DNA of 57,884 nt from Desulfuromonadales bacterium (lineage in GTDB: Bacteria > Desulfobacterota > Desulfuromonadia > Desulfuromonadales > Geopsychrobacteraceae), in contig JAFGEL010000106.1 in assembly GCA_016931615.1 (NCBI GenBank), positions 1 through 57,884 on the forward strand. Reading direction: 5' to 3'. Below are positions 42,034 through 50,738 of the stretch, in pieces. The position numbers were made by a program, and so were the translations under genes. Below the pieces are notes generated by a model. The model was not told the DNA's origin, searched no databases, and saw nothing but the letters and a program-made list of their open reading frames with translations. The stretch's first letter is position 1; the number at the start of each line of letters is the position of its first letter.

Positions 42034-42344
42034 GGATCGTCTCCTTTATCGTGCAGCTTTTCCTTTACCGTTCGTATATAGGTCCCTGCCTCTTTCAGCC
42101 ATTCTACCATCATACTGATATTCACGTTTTGGGGGTTATAGTTCACCCGGTTTATTTCCTCATAGTTGAGCCAACCTTTATCGACGTCAATGATTCCGGG
42201 CCGCCCTTCCAGGGCCGCTTGACCAACATCGTATCAGTTGACGACAAAGGTGACCGTCTGTCGATCACTCGTCCCGGAAGCCACGGACACTGATCCGGTT
42301 AAAACAAAAAAAGTGATGAATAGTGGAAGAAAATTTTTGAGCAT
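42030..42344 (-). CDS. Candidate exported selenoprotein with in-frame UGA (HMA-like fold)
   Basis: 104 residues if UGA codon 37 (42236-42234) is read as selenocysteine; ordinary gene finding would stop after 36 codons. ATG 42344 has AGGAGG nine bases upstream. A signal peptide (MLKNFLPLFITFFVLTGSVS) is followed by TVTFVVN-U-YDVGQAALEG, then NRVNYNPQNV and VEWLKEAGTY. This strand-Sec-helix-strand pattern resembles heavy-metal-associated (MerP-like) domains, with Sec where the first metal cysteine would be. The frame stays open after UGA for 67 codons and ends exactly in a 4-nt overlap with the msrB start, which is hard to explain unless the UGA is translated. A SECIS-like hairpin lies 18 nt after it. 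Function unknown; partner of exported Msr enzymes suspected. Confidence 0.75.
42203..42215 (-). promoter_or_regulatory. Bacterial SECIS-like hairpin
   Basis: On the minus strand GCCCT (42215-42211), loop GGA, AGGGC (42207-42203) forms a stem with G in the apical loop. It begins 18 nt after the UGA, with the loop about 24 nt away, within the spacing seen for bacterial SECIS elements bound by SelB. A larger alternative fold with outer GGCC arms (42216-42199) is also possible. Confidence 0.55.
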
Positions 42345-42410
42345 GTTGACCTCCTTTCATCTGGTTGCATGAATGATAGCAAAAGAAAATCAACGGCAGA
42401 TCACGCCATG

Positions 42411-43508
42411 TTAAAGATTGGATAAAGATGAGGGCTTTTGCTGTGGTTTCGGCAACACGAACCAGATCCGAGTCACCCCCTGATCACTCTCGGCCCCACA
42501 CCGTCCACCATGAGCCTCGACAATTTCCTTGACGATCGCCAGACCGATCCCAGCCCCACCATCATCGCGGGAGCGGGAGGGGTTCGCGCGGAAAAAACGT
42601 TCAAAAAGATAGGGGAGGTCGGCTGCTGCAATCGTTTCGCCCGAGTTACGTACACAGACGCGTATTTCCGTGCCTTGCGCGGCCCCTTCGATCACCACCT
42701 GGCCCTTTTTCGGCGTATAACGTACGGCGTTTTCCATAAGGTTGTGCAACGCCTGAAGCAGCTTGTCGAAATCGGCATAAACACCTAGAGAAGGTGGTTC
42801 AATCTGAACGTTGAGAGCGATTTCTTTTTCCAGGAAACGCAGCCGAAACAGGGGAAGAAGCTGATCGATCAGGGTGCTGACCCGGAATTCACGGCATTGG
42901 AGAAAAGCTTTCGCCGATTCGGCTTTAGCCAACTGCTGCAAATCATCAACCAGGTGAACCAAACGGAGGGTTTCATTCTCCAACATGTGAAAAGTTTCGG
43001 CCGACGGAAGGACAACAGAATCACTTAACCCCTCGAAGTAGCCGCGTAAATTTGTCAGCGGGGTGCGCAGTTCATGGGCAATATCACTGACCATACTTTT
43101 TCTCAATGCTTCCAGTCGCTCAAGACTGTCCGCCATCTGGTTAAAAGCAATGCCCAGCTGTCCCACTTCATCCGCGGAAACCACCTCAACCCGGCTGGTA
43201 AAATTTCCGGAAGCCAGTTCTTTCGACAGCTGTGTCATCTGCAACAGTGGCCGCAAAACCCGTTTTGTCATCAGATAACTGAGCAATAGCGCGAGAGTCA
43301 TTGACGCTATGGCCGCCCATAACAGATAACGGTGAACAGATTCGATGAACATCTTGTGGCTGTCTAGCGGTTCAATCGCGTATTTTTCCATCAGCCGCAT
43401 AAAATAGGTTGCGGCCAGATTATCAATCGCCAACCAGACAACCAGAATCGTCACGACGATGACCGGGACAACATTCAGCAGCAGTTTCCAGAGCAGTTGG
43501 TTTTTCAC
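42411..43508 (-). CDS. Sensor histidine kinase (BaeS-like)
   Basis: 365 residues. Two membrane helices (about 10-30 and 62-80) bracket a very short periplasmic loop; HAMP follows, then HisKA with H145 (SDIAHELRTPLTNLRG), and HATPase with NLMENAVRYTPKKG and GGAGIGLAIVKEI. ATG 43508 overlaps the regulator gene as ATGA. 66 bases separate its end from the selenoprotein candidate, on the same strand, so the kinase may control the Msr genes. The small extracytoplasmic loop suggests sensing within the membrane. Confidence 0.9.
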   Translation of the reverse strand: MKNQLLWKLLLNVVPVIVVTILVVWLAIDNLAATYFMRLMEKYAIEPLDSHKMFIESVHRYLLWAAIASMTLALLLSYLMTKRVLRPLLQMTQLSKELASGNFTSRVEVVSADEVGQLGIAFNQMADSLERLEALRKSMVSDIAHELRTPLTNLRGYFEGLSDSVVLPSAETFHMLENETLRLVHLVDDLQQLAKAESAKAFLQCREFRVSTLIDQLLPLFRLRFLEKEIALNVQIEPPSLGVYADFDKLLQALHNLMENAVRYTPKKGQVVIEGAAQGTEIRVCVRNSGETIAAADLPYLFERFFRANPSRSRDDGGAGIGLAIVKEIVEAHGGRCGAESDQGVTRIWFVLPKPQQKPSSLSNL

Positions 43509-44218
43509 AGACGACCCTCATTCTCAGCGAAGCGGTAACCGAACCCCCTCACTGTCTCAATAAAAATCGGGCGCGCCGGATCAGGTTCAATTTTCTGACG
43601 GAGCTTGTTGATATGCACATCAATCACCCTTTCGACTACAGCATCTTCATGGCCGTAAAACCGCTCCAGCAACTGTCCACGACTGAACACCCGCCCGGGA
43701 GCAGCCATCAACGCATTCAGAATTTTATATTCCGAAGACGTCAGGTTGACAATCTGTCCATTAAGAGTGACCTTGTGCTTTTCCGGATCGAGCTGCAGAG
43801 ATCCCGCCTGTAGCAGCGCTGTTGAAGATATTTGATTCGCCGCCCCCATTGAACGGCGCAAAATTGCCTTGACCCGCTCAACCAGTTCTCTCGGACTGAA
43901 CGGTTTGACAACATAATCATCCGCACCAAGTGAAAAACCAAGAACCCGATCAATCTCCTCCTCGCGTGCCGTCAGCATCAGAATCGGAACTAATGAGTCC
44001 CGGCGCAACCGGCGACAGATTTCCAGACCATCCATCCCGGGCAACATCAGATCAAGAATGATAAGTGCCGGCTTGATTTTCGCTGCTTGAGACAGGGCGT
44101 TACCCCCATCATGTTCAACAACGGGAGTAAACCCCTCTTTCTCCAGGTAAGTTGCCACCAGGCCGGCCGTGTTCCTATCATCTTCAACAATAAGGATTTT
44201 TTTCGCGTTGGGGATCAT
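43505..44218 (-). CDS. OmpR-family response regulator
   Basis: 237 residues. Receiver domain with acidic pocket D13/D14, phospho-acceptor D56 (IILDLMLPG) and lysine in YVVKPFSP; a C-terminal winged helix with LTSSEYKILNALMAAPGRVFSRGQLLE and RVIDVHINKLRQKIE. Preceded by GGAGG. First gene of the minus-strand group with the kinase, selenoprotein candidate, msrB and msrA, and divergent from an outer-membrane protein gene that it could also control. Confidence 0.94.
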   Translation of the reverse strand: MIPNAKKILIVEDDRNTAGLVATYLEKEGFTPVVEHDGGNALSQAAKIKPALIILDLMLPGMDGLEICRRLRRDSLVPILMLTAREEEIDRVLGFSLGADDYVVKPFSPRELVERVKAILRRSMGAANQISSTALLQAGSLQLDPEKHKVTLNGQIVNLTSSEYKILNALMAAPGRVFSRGQLLERFYGHEDAVVERVIDVHINKLRQKIEPDPARPIFIETVRGFGYRFAENEGRL

Positions 44219-44343
44219 TCGGTCCTCCTCAGTTCAGAAGTTCCATCATAGCAGAAAAAGACCACATAAATTAGAAGTACTGACTTTGGTGACAGCCCCT
44301 GTTAGACTGTTCAAATCATAAAACCCCTTAAAAGGAGAAGGTT

Positions 44344-45105
44344 ATGATCACCAAATGGAAAGTATTTGTTCTTATCACCTGTTGTTTATTCCCGCTTCAA
44401 TCTTATGCAGACGAGCTTCTATCTGTAAAAGCCGGCTACCAACTGCTCAGTCCCGAAGGTTCGATTGCCGGAACCGTACTGGGGGACAGCGAAGAATTTG
44501 ATCTTGAGAGAGATCTGAACCTCGATGACAGTGAAGATTTCACCGGTGAAGTCGCCCTGCAATTGGGTCATTCACGCCTGTCCCTGAATTACCTGCCGAT
44601 CGGGTTTTCCGGTACGGGAACTTTAAGCCGGAGCGTGACGTTCAACGGCACCACCTACAATATCGGTACCGCAGTCAAAAGTGATCTCAGTGTCGACCTC
44701 TATGACATCGGCTACACTTACTATCTCCTCAACTTTGACGATCTGCCGATGCGTTTTCAGCTCGGGTTTGAACTGGCCGTCAAGGTTGCCGACGTTGATG
44801 TGAGCATAAAAGACCTGACAACCGGAGTGACCGAAACAGTCTCCGGTACGGCACCGATTCCAACCATCGGCGCACGCACGCGCATCGCCCTGGCCGATTT
44901 TCTCGGTATCAGTGGTCGGATCGGCTATCTTGAGTTGAATGACAATCACTTTCTCGACGCTGAAGCCCAGGTGGAATTCTCCCCGTTGCCGATGGTGGGC
45001 CTCTACGCCGGCGTACGTATTTTCGACCTCAAAATCGACGAAGATGATATCAATATAGAAACCGAGTTCTCGGGACCTTTTGGCGGCCTGATGGTCCGCT
45101 TCTAA
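44344..45105 (+). CDS. Outer-membrane beta-barrel protein (TIGR04219-like)
   Basis: 253 residues. Signal peptide ends near SYADE (residue 23); the rest alternates polar and hydrophobic residues in strands and ends GGLMVRF with a C-terminal phenylalanine, the outer-membrane barrel signature. SVKAGYQLLSPEG and DLYDIGYTYYLL are typical of the TIGR04219 family. ATG 44344 follows AAAAGGAGAAGG. Divergent from the two-component system. Confidence 0.8.
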   Translation: MITKWKVFVLITCCLFPLQSYADELLSVKAGYQLLSPEGSIAGTVLGDSEEFDLERDLNLDDSEDFTGEVALQLGHSRLSLNYLPIGFSGTGTLSRSVTFNGTTYNIGTAVKSDLSVDLYDIGYTYYLLNFDDLPMRFQLGFELAVKVADVDVSIKDLTTGVTETVSGTAPIPTIGARTRIALADFLGISGRIGYLELNDNHFLDAEAQVEFSPLPMVGLYAGVRIFDLKIDEDDINIETEFSGPFGGLMVRF

Positions 45106-45114
45106 GCTATTTTC

Positions 45115-45142
45115 GGCAGGGGTTCTGCCCCGAACCCCTGCC
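45115..45142 (+). terminator. Terminator hairpin after the outer-membrane protein gene
   Basis: GGCAGGGGTTC (45115-45125) and GAACCCCTGCC (45132-45142), 11 bp perfect with a 6-nt loop, followed by pyrimidine-rich sequence including a T5 run. Confidence 0.75.
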
Positions 45143-45277
45143 TTTGCCCTTCCTCTTTTTCCCTTTCATTTGAGCTAAACCCGCCTCTTTCAGCAGAGGC
45201 TTTGCATCAAACATGACCAATCCGGTATGATATAAGCCATTGAGTCATTTTCACCTCCTGAAACCGAAGAGGAGCCC

Positions 45278-45625
45278 ATGTCAGCTAAAGTCATTCCGAT
45301 AGCCGGTAAGAAGAAACAGATCCGTCAGATCATCGAAGATGCAGTCGAAACCAACCTGTCACATAAAAATCCACAAGTCCTGAAGTGTCTGAAAGGAGAA
45401 ATCGAACAGCTCTTGGAAAAATATTTTACCAGCGAGTCACCCCAGATGAACCTGATGCTGCCGTCTGATTTAACCGAGGACCAGTTTCATATGATCAGGC
45501 AGAATTTCAAGCAGCTCTTCTCCGAACATAACGAGCGCATGGTTCAACGCTCCAACGCTATTTTTCTTGAGCTTTACCTGTCTCGTCTTGAGGTCTGCGA
45601 ACTGAAATACGGCGATCATGATTGA
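45278..45625 (+). CDS. Hypothetical cytoplasmic protein
   Basis: 115 residues from ATG 45278 behind AAGAGGAG. Mostly helical, charged, no membrane segment. Stretches such as IRQIIEDAVETNLS, LKGEIEQLLEKYF and RSNAIFLELYLSRLEVCELKY suggest a small helical bundle. No family recognised. It lies 51 bases before the flavoprotein gene on the same strand and could be co-transcribed with it. Confidence 0.65.
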   Translation: MSAKVIPIAGKKKQIRQIIEDAVETNLSHKNPQVLKCLKGEIEQLLEKYFTSESPQMNLMLPSDLTEDQFHMIRQNFKQLFSEHNERMVQRSNAIFLELYLSRLEVCELKYGDHD

Positions 45626-45676
45626 CCGGAACAGCCGGCCGATCTGCATACGTCATCAAGCTTTGCGGGGGGATAA

Positions 45677-47068
45677 TTGGCTTTTTCTCACGACATAATC
45701 ATTCTCGGCGCCGGAACCACGGCCTTCGCCGGGGCCCGTATCGCCGCGGCTGCAGGAAAAAAGGTGCTCATGGTCGAGCAATCCCACCTGGGTGGAACCT
45801 GTGTGAACTGGGGTTGTGTCCCGAGCAAAACCCTGATCCACAAAGCCGAGATGTACCACGCCGCGCGTAAAGGCGAACGCTGGGGACTGAACCTCAGAGC
45901 GGGAGAACCCGATTGTGGAACACTGATGCCACTCAAACGCCAGGCCGTTGAAACCATCAGGACGTCACATTATCAGAGGGAACTGGATCATACCGAGAAC
46001 CTGTCCCTGGTTCAGGGCCACGGTTGTTTCATTGCTCCCGACAGCATCAAGGTTGGTCAGCAAACTTACTCAGCACCGCAGATTCTTATCGCCAGTGGCG
46101 GAGAACCCCGGGTTGTCCCGATTCCCGGTCTGGATACGATCAAATATCTGACCAGTTATTCTGCCCTGCATCTCCCCTGTTTTCCGCAATCGGTGATTAT
46201 CCTGGGTGGTGGCGTCATCGCCCTGGAAATGGGCCAGATGTTTGCCCGTTTCGGCACCAGTGTGACGATTCTTGAACGGGGTCCACAACTGCTGGCCGAG
46301 TTTGATCCCCGCCTGACGGAGCAGTTTCGCGCCATGCTGGAACTGGAGGGCGTGAAGATTCTGTGTAACGTTGAAGCTCAACGGGTGGAAAAAAGAGCCG
46401 AAGCAGTCAGTCTCTATGCTCTGATCAACGGCGCTGAAGTCGGCTTCACCGCTGAGCGTCTGATGCTCGCCATCGGCACCCAGCCGGCCACCCGGGAGAT
46501 AGGCCTTGAAGCCATTGGAGTTGAAACTGACGACAACGGCTTCATCAGGGTCGACAACCAACTACGGACGACTGTCCCCGGCATCTGGGCCGCGGGGGAT
46601 GTGACCGGCCAGCCGTTGATTGCCCCGGCCGGGGCAAGGGAAGCCCAAATTGCGGTTCAAAACATGCTGGAACCGGACGCCGAATACACCATTGATCATC
46701 GTTTTTCCCCGATGGCCGTATTTGTAGATCCCGAGTTTGCAACCGTCGGATTAACCAGGAAACAGGCCGAGCTACAGGGCTATGAAGTCGTCACGACCTA
46801 CCTTCACCTTGACCGGATCCCCAAAGCGCATGTCATGGGAGATTTTTTAGGCGGTGTTCTGCTCAGCGCGGAAAAAGGCACGGGAAAAATTCTCGGCGTC
46901 CAGATGCTCTGCCCGCGAGCGGCCGACATCATTCATGAGGCAACACTGGCCATCCGTTTCAACCTGAGCGTCGTCGACCTGACGACAACCGTTCATGTCT
47001 ATCCCAGTATCAGTGACGGGCTGCGCCAGGCCGCCCGGGAAAATGCTTTTCAACAAGGCCTGATATAG
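45677..47068 (+). CDS. MerA/dihydrolipoamide dehydrogenase-family flavoprotein
   Basis: 463 residues from TTG 45677 behind GGGGGGATAA. FAD motif IIILGAGTTAFAGA, redox-active pair C42/C47 (GGTCVNWGCVPSK), NAD(P)H motif VIILGGGVIALEMG, second FAD motif GIWAAGDVTG, and dimer domain with FVDPEFATVGLT. Branch resembles mercuric reductase, but neither the N-terminal HMA domain nor the C-terminal vicinal Cys pair that binds Hg(II) is present (it ends AFQQGLI). Real substrate therefore uncertain; mercury resistance should not be assumed. Confidence 0.85.
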   Translation: MAFSHDIIILGAGTTAFAGARIAAAAGKKVLMVEQSHLGGTCVNWGCVPSKTLIHKAEMYHAARKGERWGLNLRAGEPDCGTLMPLKRQAVETIRTSHYQRELDHTENLSLVQGHGCFIAPDSIKVGQQTYSAPQILIASGGEPRVVPIPGLDTIKYLTSYSALHLPCFPQSVIILGGGVIALEMGQMFARFGTSVTILERGPQLLAEFDPRLTEQFRAMLELEGVKILCNVEAQRVEKRAEAVSLYALINGAEVGFTAERLMLAIGTQPATREIGLEAIGVETDDNGFIRVDNQLRTTVPGIWAAGDVTGQPLIAPAGAREAQIAVQNMLEPDAEYTIDHRFSPMAVFVDPEFATVGLTRKQAELQGYEVVTTYLHLDRIPKAHVMGDFLGGVLLSAEKGTGKILGVQMLCPRAADIIHEATLAIRFNLSVVDLTTTVHVYPSISDGLRQAARENAFQQGLI

Positions 47069-47186
47069 GGTTGTAAGACTGCGCAAAGCATTGACCGCAC
47101 CATAATGAAAACTTTTCCACCAATCCACGCTATGTTATAAACTTACACATTTCTTATAGTCGCCTCTCAACCCCCGGAGGGGAAAG

Positions 47187-49169
47187 ATGAGTCGCACCCC
47201 CATCGAACTGTTTAAAAACCTCAAGATCCGCTGGAAAATGCTGATCATCATTCTCCCGCTGGTGGTGATTCCGATTTTCATTCTCGGCGCGGCGATCGGT
47301 TATGTGTCGACCAACCAGGCCTATAAAGGCCTGACGGCCACCAGCAAAGCCGACCTTGATCACATGGCCAGTTTCACCCTTGATCTTCTTGATGGCCACC
47401 ACCGTCAGTTCAAAGTTTACCGCGAAGAAAAACAGCAGATTGTCCGTCAGGAGATGAAATCCCTTGTGGACCTGGCCTATAACCTGATCAATGAACAACA
47501 GCGCCAGATGGCGCTGGGGAAAATCGACCTGGTCACTGCGCAGCAGGCGGTGCGCAACAGTTTTAAAGAAGTCAGTATCGGCCGCAGTGGCTATCTTTAT
47601 GCCATGACCGCTGACGGTCAGTTAACCGTTCATCCGGCCCGCGAAGGGGAAAATATTCTCAACGTCCAGGATGAATCGGGACGTTTTTTCATTCAGGAGA
47701 TGATTGATAACGCCCTGGCATCGCCTCCAGGAGAGGTGCTTTATACCATCTACCCATGGAGCAATGAGCTGCCCCAGGAGACTCACCCACGCGACAAGAT
47801 TGTCGCCTTCCGCTACTGTCCCAAATGGGATTGGGTCGTTGCCGCCGGAGGTTACCTGGATGAAACCTATGAAGATCCGGCCTTTGAAAAACAGGCGCTG
47901 GGGGTGGTCTTTTCCCAGATCAAAAACAAAAAAGTGGGGCAGACCGGCTATATCTATTGCATGGATACTGAGGGCACTCTGACCATTCATCCGGAAGCTG
48001 AGGGACGCAATATCATCTCCGCAACCGACACCAACGGGCGGGCCTTTGTCGCTGAAATGGTCGCCAATAAAAACGGCTGGATTCGTTATCCCTGGCACAA
48101 CCGGGCCGATGAAAAAGCGCGTATGAAGATCGTCCGTTACCGGTATTTTGAACCCTGGAAGTGGATTGTCGCGGTCGGTAGTTACGAAGATGAATTTTAT
48201 CAGCCGGCCAATCAGATCAAATGGCGGATCGCACTGTATGTGCTGATTCTGCCCCTGGTCATCGGCCTTCTGGCGGCGGCCCTGGTCTTTTATGTGGCCA
48301 AGGTTCTCACCGACCCGATTGCACGGATGATCGCGGTTATTCGCCAGGTCAAACGCGGTCGCCTTGACCAACGGATCAAGGTGGAAAACCGCGACGAACT
48401 CGGAGAATTAGCGATCGCTTTCAACCGCATGGCGCACATGCTGCAAAAGAACAAGGAGCTCGAGGCCGCGTTGGCACAACAGGGCAAGATGGCATCCCTC
48501 GGAGTGCTCTCTTCGGGGGTCGCCCACGAAATCAACAACCCGCTGGGGGTCATCCTCGGCTACGCCGGGCATCTTGAAAAAAAAGTTCCGCAGGACGATC
48601 CCAACTTCAGCTTTATCCACGAAATCAAACGCGAGAGCAAGCGCTGCAAAAAAATCGTCCAGGATCTGCTCAGTTACGCGCGCACTCCGAAACCGGCTCT
48701 TGAACCGGTCAATATCAACCGACTGCTGCGGGAAATTATCGATTTTGCCAGGAATCATACCGATCTGTACCATGTTCAGATTTTACAGCAGTTTTCTGCA
48801 GACATCCCGATGATCTCCGCTGACGCCGACCAGCTGCGCCAGGTCGCCATCAACCTGTTGCTGAATGCCGGTGCCGCCACCAGTGCGCAGGGAGAAATTC
48901 AAGTCCGCACACAACTGGAAGATGAGCGCTACGTGCGGATCGATTTTGTCGATCAGGGAGAAGGGATCAGCGATGCCAACCTGGAAAAGATTTTTGAACC
49001 TTTTTTCACCACCAAAACCAGGGGGACAGGACTTGGCCTGGCGATTACTAAACAGATTATCGATATGCACCAGGGAGAAATTTTCATTGAATCGGTCGAG
49101 GGTCGAGGGACGACTGTCAGCATCCGCCTGCCCCTGGTTCGCGATGATCTTCTGAATGTAAGGGATTAA
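47187..49169 (+). CDS. Sensor histidine kinase with tandem Cache domains
   Basis: 660 residues from ATG 47187 behind GGAGGGG. N-terminal helix, a large periplasmic region with two Cache repeats (GRSGYLYAMTADGQLTVHP and GQTGYIYCMDTEGTLTIHP), second helix (about 350-372), HAMP, HisKA with H447 (GVAHEINNPLGVILGYAGHL), then HATPase with GTGLGLAITKQI. NtrB/ZraS-like output. The Cache pair implies sensing of a small extracellular ligand, such as a carboxylate. The next gene, 8 bases on, is its NtrC-type partner. Confidence 0.92.
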   Translation: MSRTPIELFKNLKIRWKMLIIILPLVVIPIFILGAAIGYVSTNQAYKGLTATSKADLDHMASFTLDLLDGHHRQFKVYREEKQQIVRQEMKSLVDLAYNLINEQQRQMALGKIDLVTAQQAVRNSFKEVSIGRSGYLYAMTADGQLTVHPAREGENILNVQDESGRFFIQEMIDNALASPPGEVLYTIYPWSNELPQETHPRDKIVAFRYCPKWDWVVAAGGYLDETYEDPAFEKQALGVVFSQIKNKKVGQTGYIYCMDTEGTLTIHPEAEGRNIISATDTNGRAFVAEMVANKNGWIRYPWHNRADEKARMKIVRYRYFEPWKWIVAVGSYEDEFYQPANQIKWRIALYVLILPLVIGLLAAALVFYVAKVLTDPIARMIAVIRQVKRGRLDQRIKVENRDELGELAIAFNRMAHMLQKNKELEAALAQQGKMASLGVLSSGVAHEINNPLGVILGYAGHLEKKVPQDDPNFSFIHEIKRESKRCKKIVQDLLSYARTPKPALEPVNINRLLREIIDFARNHTDLYHVQILQQFSADIPMISADADQLRQVAINLLLNAGAATSAQGEIQVRTQLEDERYVRIDFVDQGEGISDANLEKIFEPFFTTKTRGTGLGLAITKQIIDMHQGEIFIESVEGRGTTVSIRLPLVRDDLLNVRD

Positions 49170-49177
49170 GGTCTACC

Positions 49178-50542
49178 ATGCCGGCAACTAAAATCATGAT
49201 TGTTGATAACGAAGAGGGTCTCTGTCGCATGATGTCAGCCGTACTGATGGATGACGGCCACGCCGTAAGAACCTTTACCAGCCCGCTGGAAGCGGTTGAC
49301 TTTTTTCGCCCGGGGACCTGGGACCTGGTCATCAGCGATATCAAAATGCCGGGGATGGACGGCCTTGAGTTGCTGCAAAAAATCAAAACGGCAGACCCGG
49401 CCATACCCGTCATCATGATCACCGCATTCGCTACGGTCGAAATGTCGATCCAGGCCCTGCGTAAAGGGGCTTACGACATGTTGACCAAACCTTTTGAACC
49501 GGATGAACTGCTCATTCGAGTGCGCAACGCCTTAAGTCATAAGCAGCTGAAAAATGAAAACCGCGAACTGCGCCGAAAACTTCAGGGCAAATTTAATTTT
49601 GACAACATTATCGGCGGTTCACGCATTTTACAGCAACTCCTCGACAAGGTTGAAAAAGTTGCGGTACGTGACACTTCGGTCCTGATTACCGGGGAATCGG
49701 GAAGCGGCAAAGAGTTAATTGCCCAGGCCATCCATTACAATTCCCCGCGTAAAGAAAAGCCTTTCATTCCCATCAATTGCGGAGCGATCCCTGAATCGGT
49801 CATGGAAAGTGAGCTGTTCGGTCACAAGAAAGGGGCCTTTACCGGCGCTGACGTCGACAAGCAAGGGCTGATTCAGGCGGCAGACGGCGGCACCCTCTTT
49901 CTTGATGAGGTGGGCAATTTACCGTTAAGCATTCAGAAAACCCTGCTGCGTTTCCTGCAGGAAAAAGAATTCAGGCGCATCGGTGATACCAGCCCGACCA
50001 AAGTTGATGTCAGGCTCATCTCAGCGACCAATTCAGACCTTGGCAAAGATGTCGACCGGGGCCTGTTCCGCGAGGATCTTTTTTACCGCCTTAACGTCAT
50101 CAACCTGCACCTGCCGCCGCTGAGACAGCGAAAACCGGACATCATCCTGCTCGCCACCCACTTCATCAACGAGCAGAATGAAAAATTCAAGACCTCCATC
50201 ACCGGACTGAGCAGTGAAGCTTTGCAGGCGGCGACCGACTATTCCTGGCCGGGGAACATTCGCCAGCTCAAGAATGTCATCGAGGCCTGTATGACCATTG
50301 AAACGGGACAACAGATCGGCCTTGAGACCCTCTCACAGTTTATTGAAACTGAAGCGATCAGCGACCAGGGTGATGATTACAACAATGCCCTGGCCCAGTT
50401 CGAAATTGATTACCTGCGCCAGCTGCTCAACTCTGTCGGAGGTAATATTGAAGCCGCCGCTCAAAAAGCCAATATGAACATGGCAACCATTTATCGTAAA
50501 TTGAAGAAATACGGTCTGCGTAAGGGAGATATGCTCGATTAA
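49178..50542 (+). CDS. Sigma-54-dependent response regulator (NtrC family)
   Basis: 454 residues. Receiver with D54 (VISDIKMPGM), AAA+ domain with Walker A GESGSGKE and the sigma-54 contact loop GAFTGAD, LFLDEVGNL as Walker B, and a C-terminal Fis-type HTH (GGNIEAAAQKANMNMATIYRKLKKYG). Partner of the upstream Cache kinase. Its targets are unknown; transport genes lie just downstream on the other strand. Confidence 0.94.
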   Translation: MPATKIMIVDNEEGLCRMMSAVLMDDGHAVRTFTSPLEAVDFFRPGTWDLVISDIKMPGMDGLELLQKIKTADPAIPVIMITAFATVEMSIQALRKGAYDMLTKPFEPDELLIRVRNALSHKQLKNENRELRRKLQGKFNFDNIIGGSRILQQLLDKVEKVAVRDTSVLITGESGSGKELIAQAIHYNSPRKEKPFIPINCGAIPESVMESELFGHKKGAFTGADVDKQGLIQAADGGTLFLDEVGNLPLSIQKTLLRFLQEKEFRRIGDTSPTKVDVRLISATNSDLGKDVDRGLFREDLFYRLNVINLHLPPLRQRKPDIILLATHFINEQNEKFKTSITGLSSEALQAATDYSWPGNIRQLKNVIEACMTIETGQQIGLETLSQFIETEAISDQGDDYNNALAQFEIDYLRQLLNSVGGNIEAAAQKANMNMATIYRKLKKYGLRKGDMLD

Positions 50543-50590
50543 AAAGAAGCCAGGGGGAGAATAAAAAAGTTATTTGGTTATCTACCTGAC

Positions 50591-50715
50591 TCAAGTTAAG
50601 CGGGAAATGCGTTCGCGAATTCCATGATCAGGGTATCTGACGCCCGGATGGCGTCAGCTAAGCCCCAGGACGGGTTCACGCGGCCCTGAACAGGGAATTT
50701 GCCAACGCAACTTGA
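50591..50715. ncRNA. Structured intergenic element with GGA-loop hairpins (candidate RNA or repeat)
   Basis: The gap between ntrC-like gene and the convergent 112-residue gene is almost filled by one foldable element. Outer arms: TCAAGTT (50591-50597) with AACTTGA (50709-50715), TGCGTT (50608-50613) with AACGCA (50704-50709), AATTCC (50618-50623) with GGAATT (50694-50699). Inside are CTGACGCC/GGCGTCAG (50637-50644, 50650-50657; loop CGGAT) and AGCCC/GGGTT around CAGGAC (50661-50676). GGA in hairpin loops is the CsrA/RsmA recognition pattern. It could be a small RNA, a 3' UTR element or a dispersed palindromic repeat. Confidence 0.4.
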
Positions 50716-50738
50716 ATGAAATGGATGTCCAGAAAGAG

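Noticed and set aside
41958-42293. 111-codon plus-strand ORF opposite the selenoprotein candidate and msrB
   Set aside because: It is antisense to a convincing coding frame with signal peptide, ribosome-binding site and coupled stop, and its own sequence shows no domain.
45677-47068. Mercury-resistance determinant
   Set aside because: No Hg-binding C-terminal Cys pair, no merR, merT or merP nearby.
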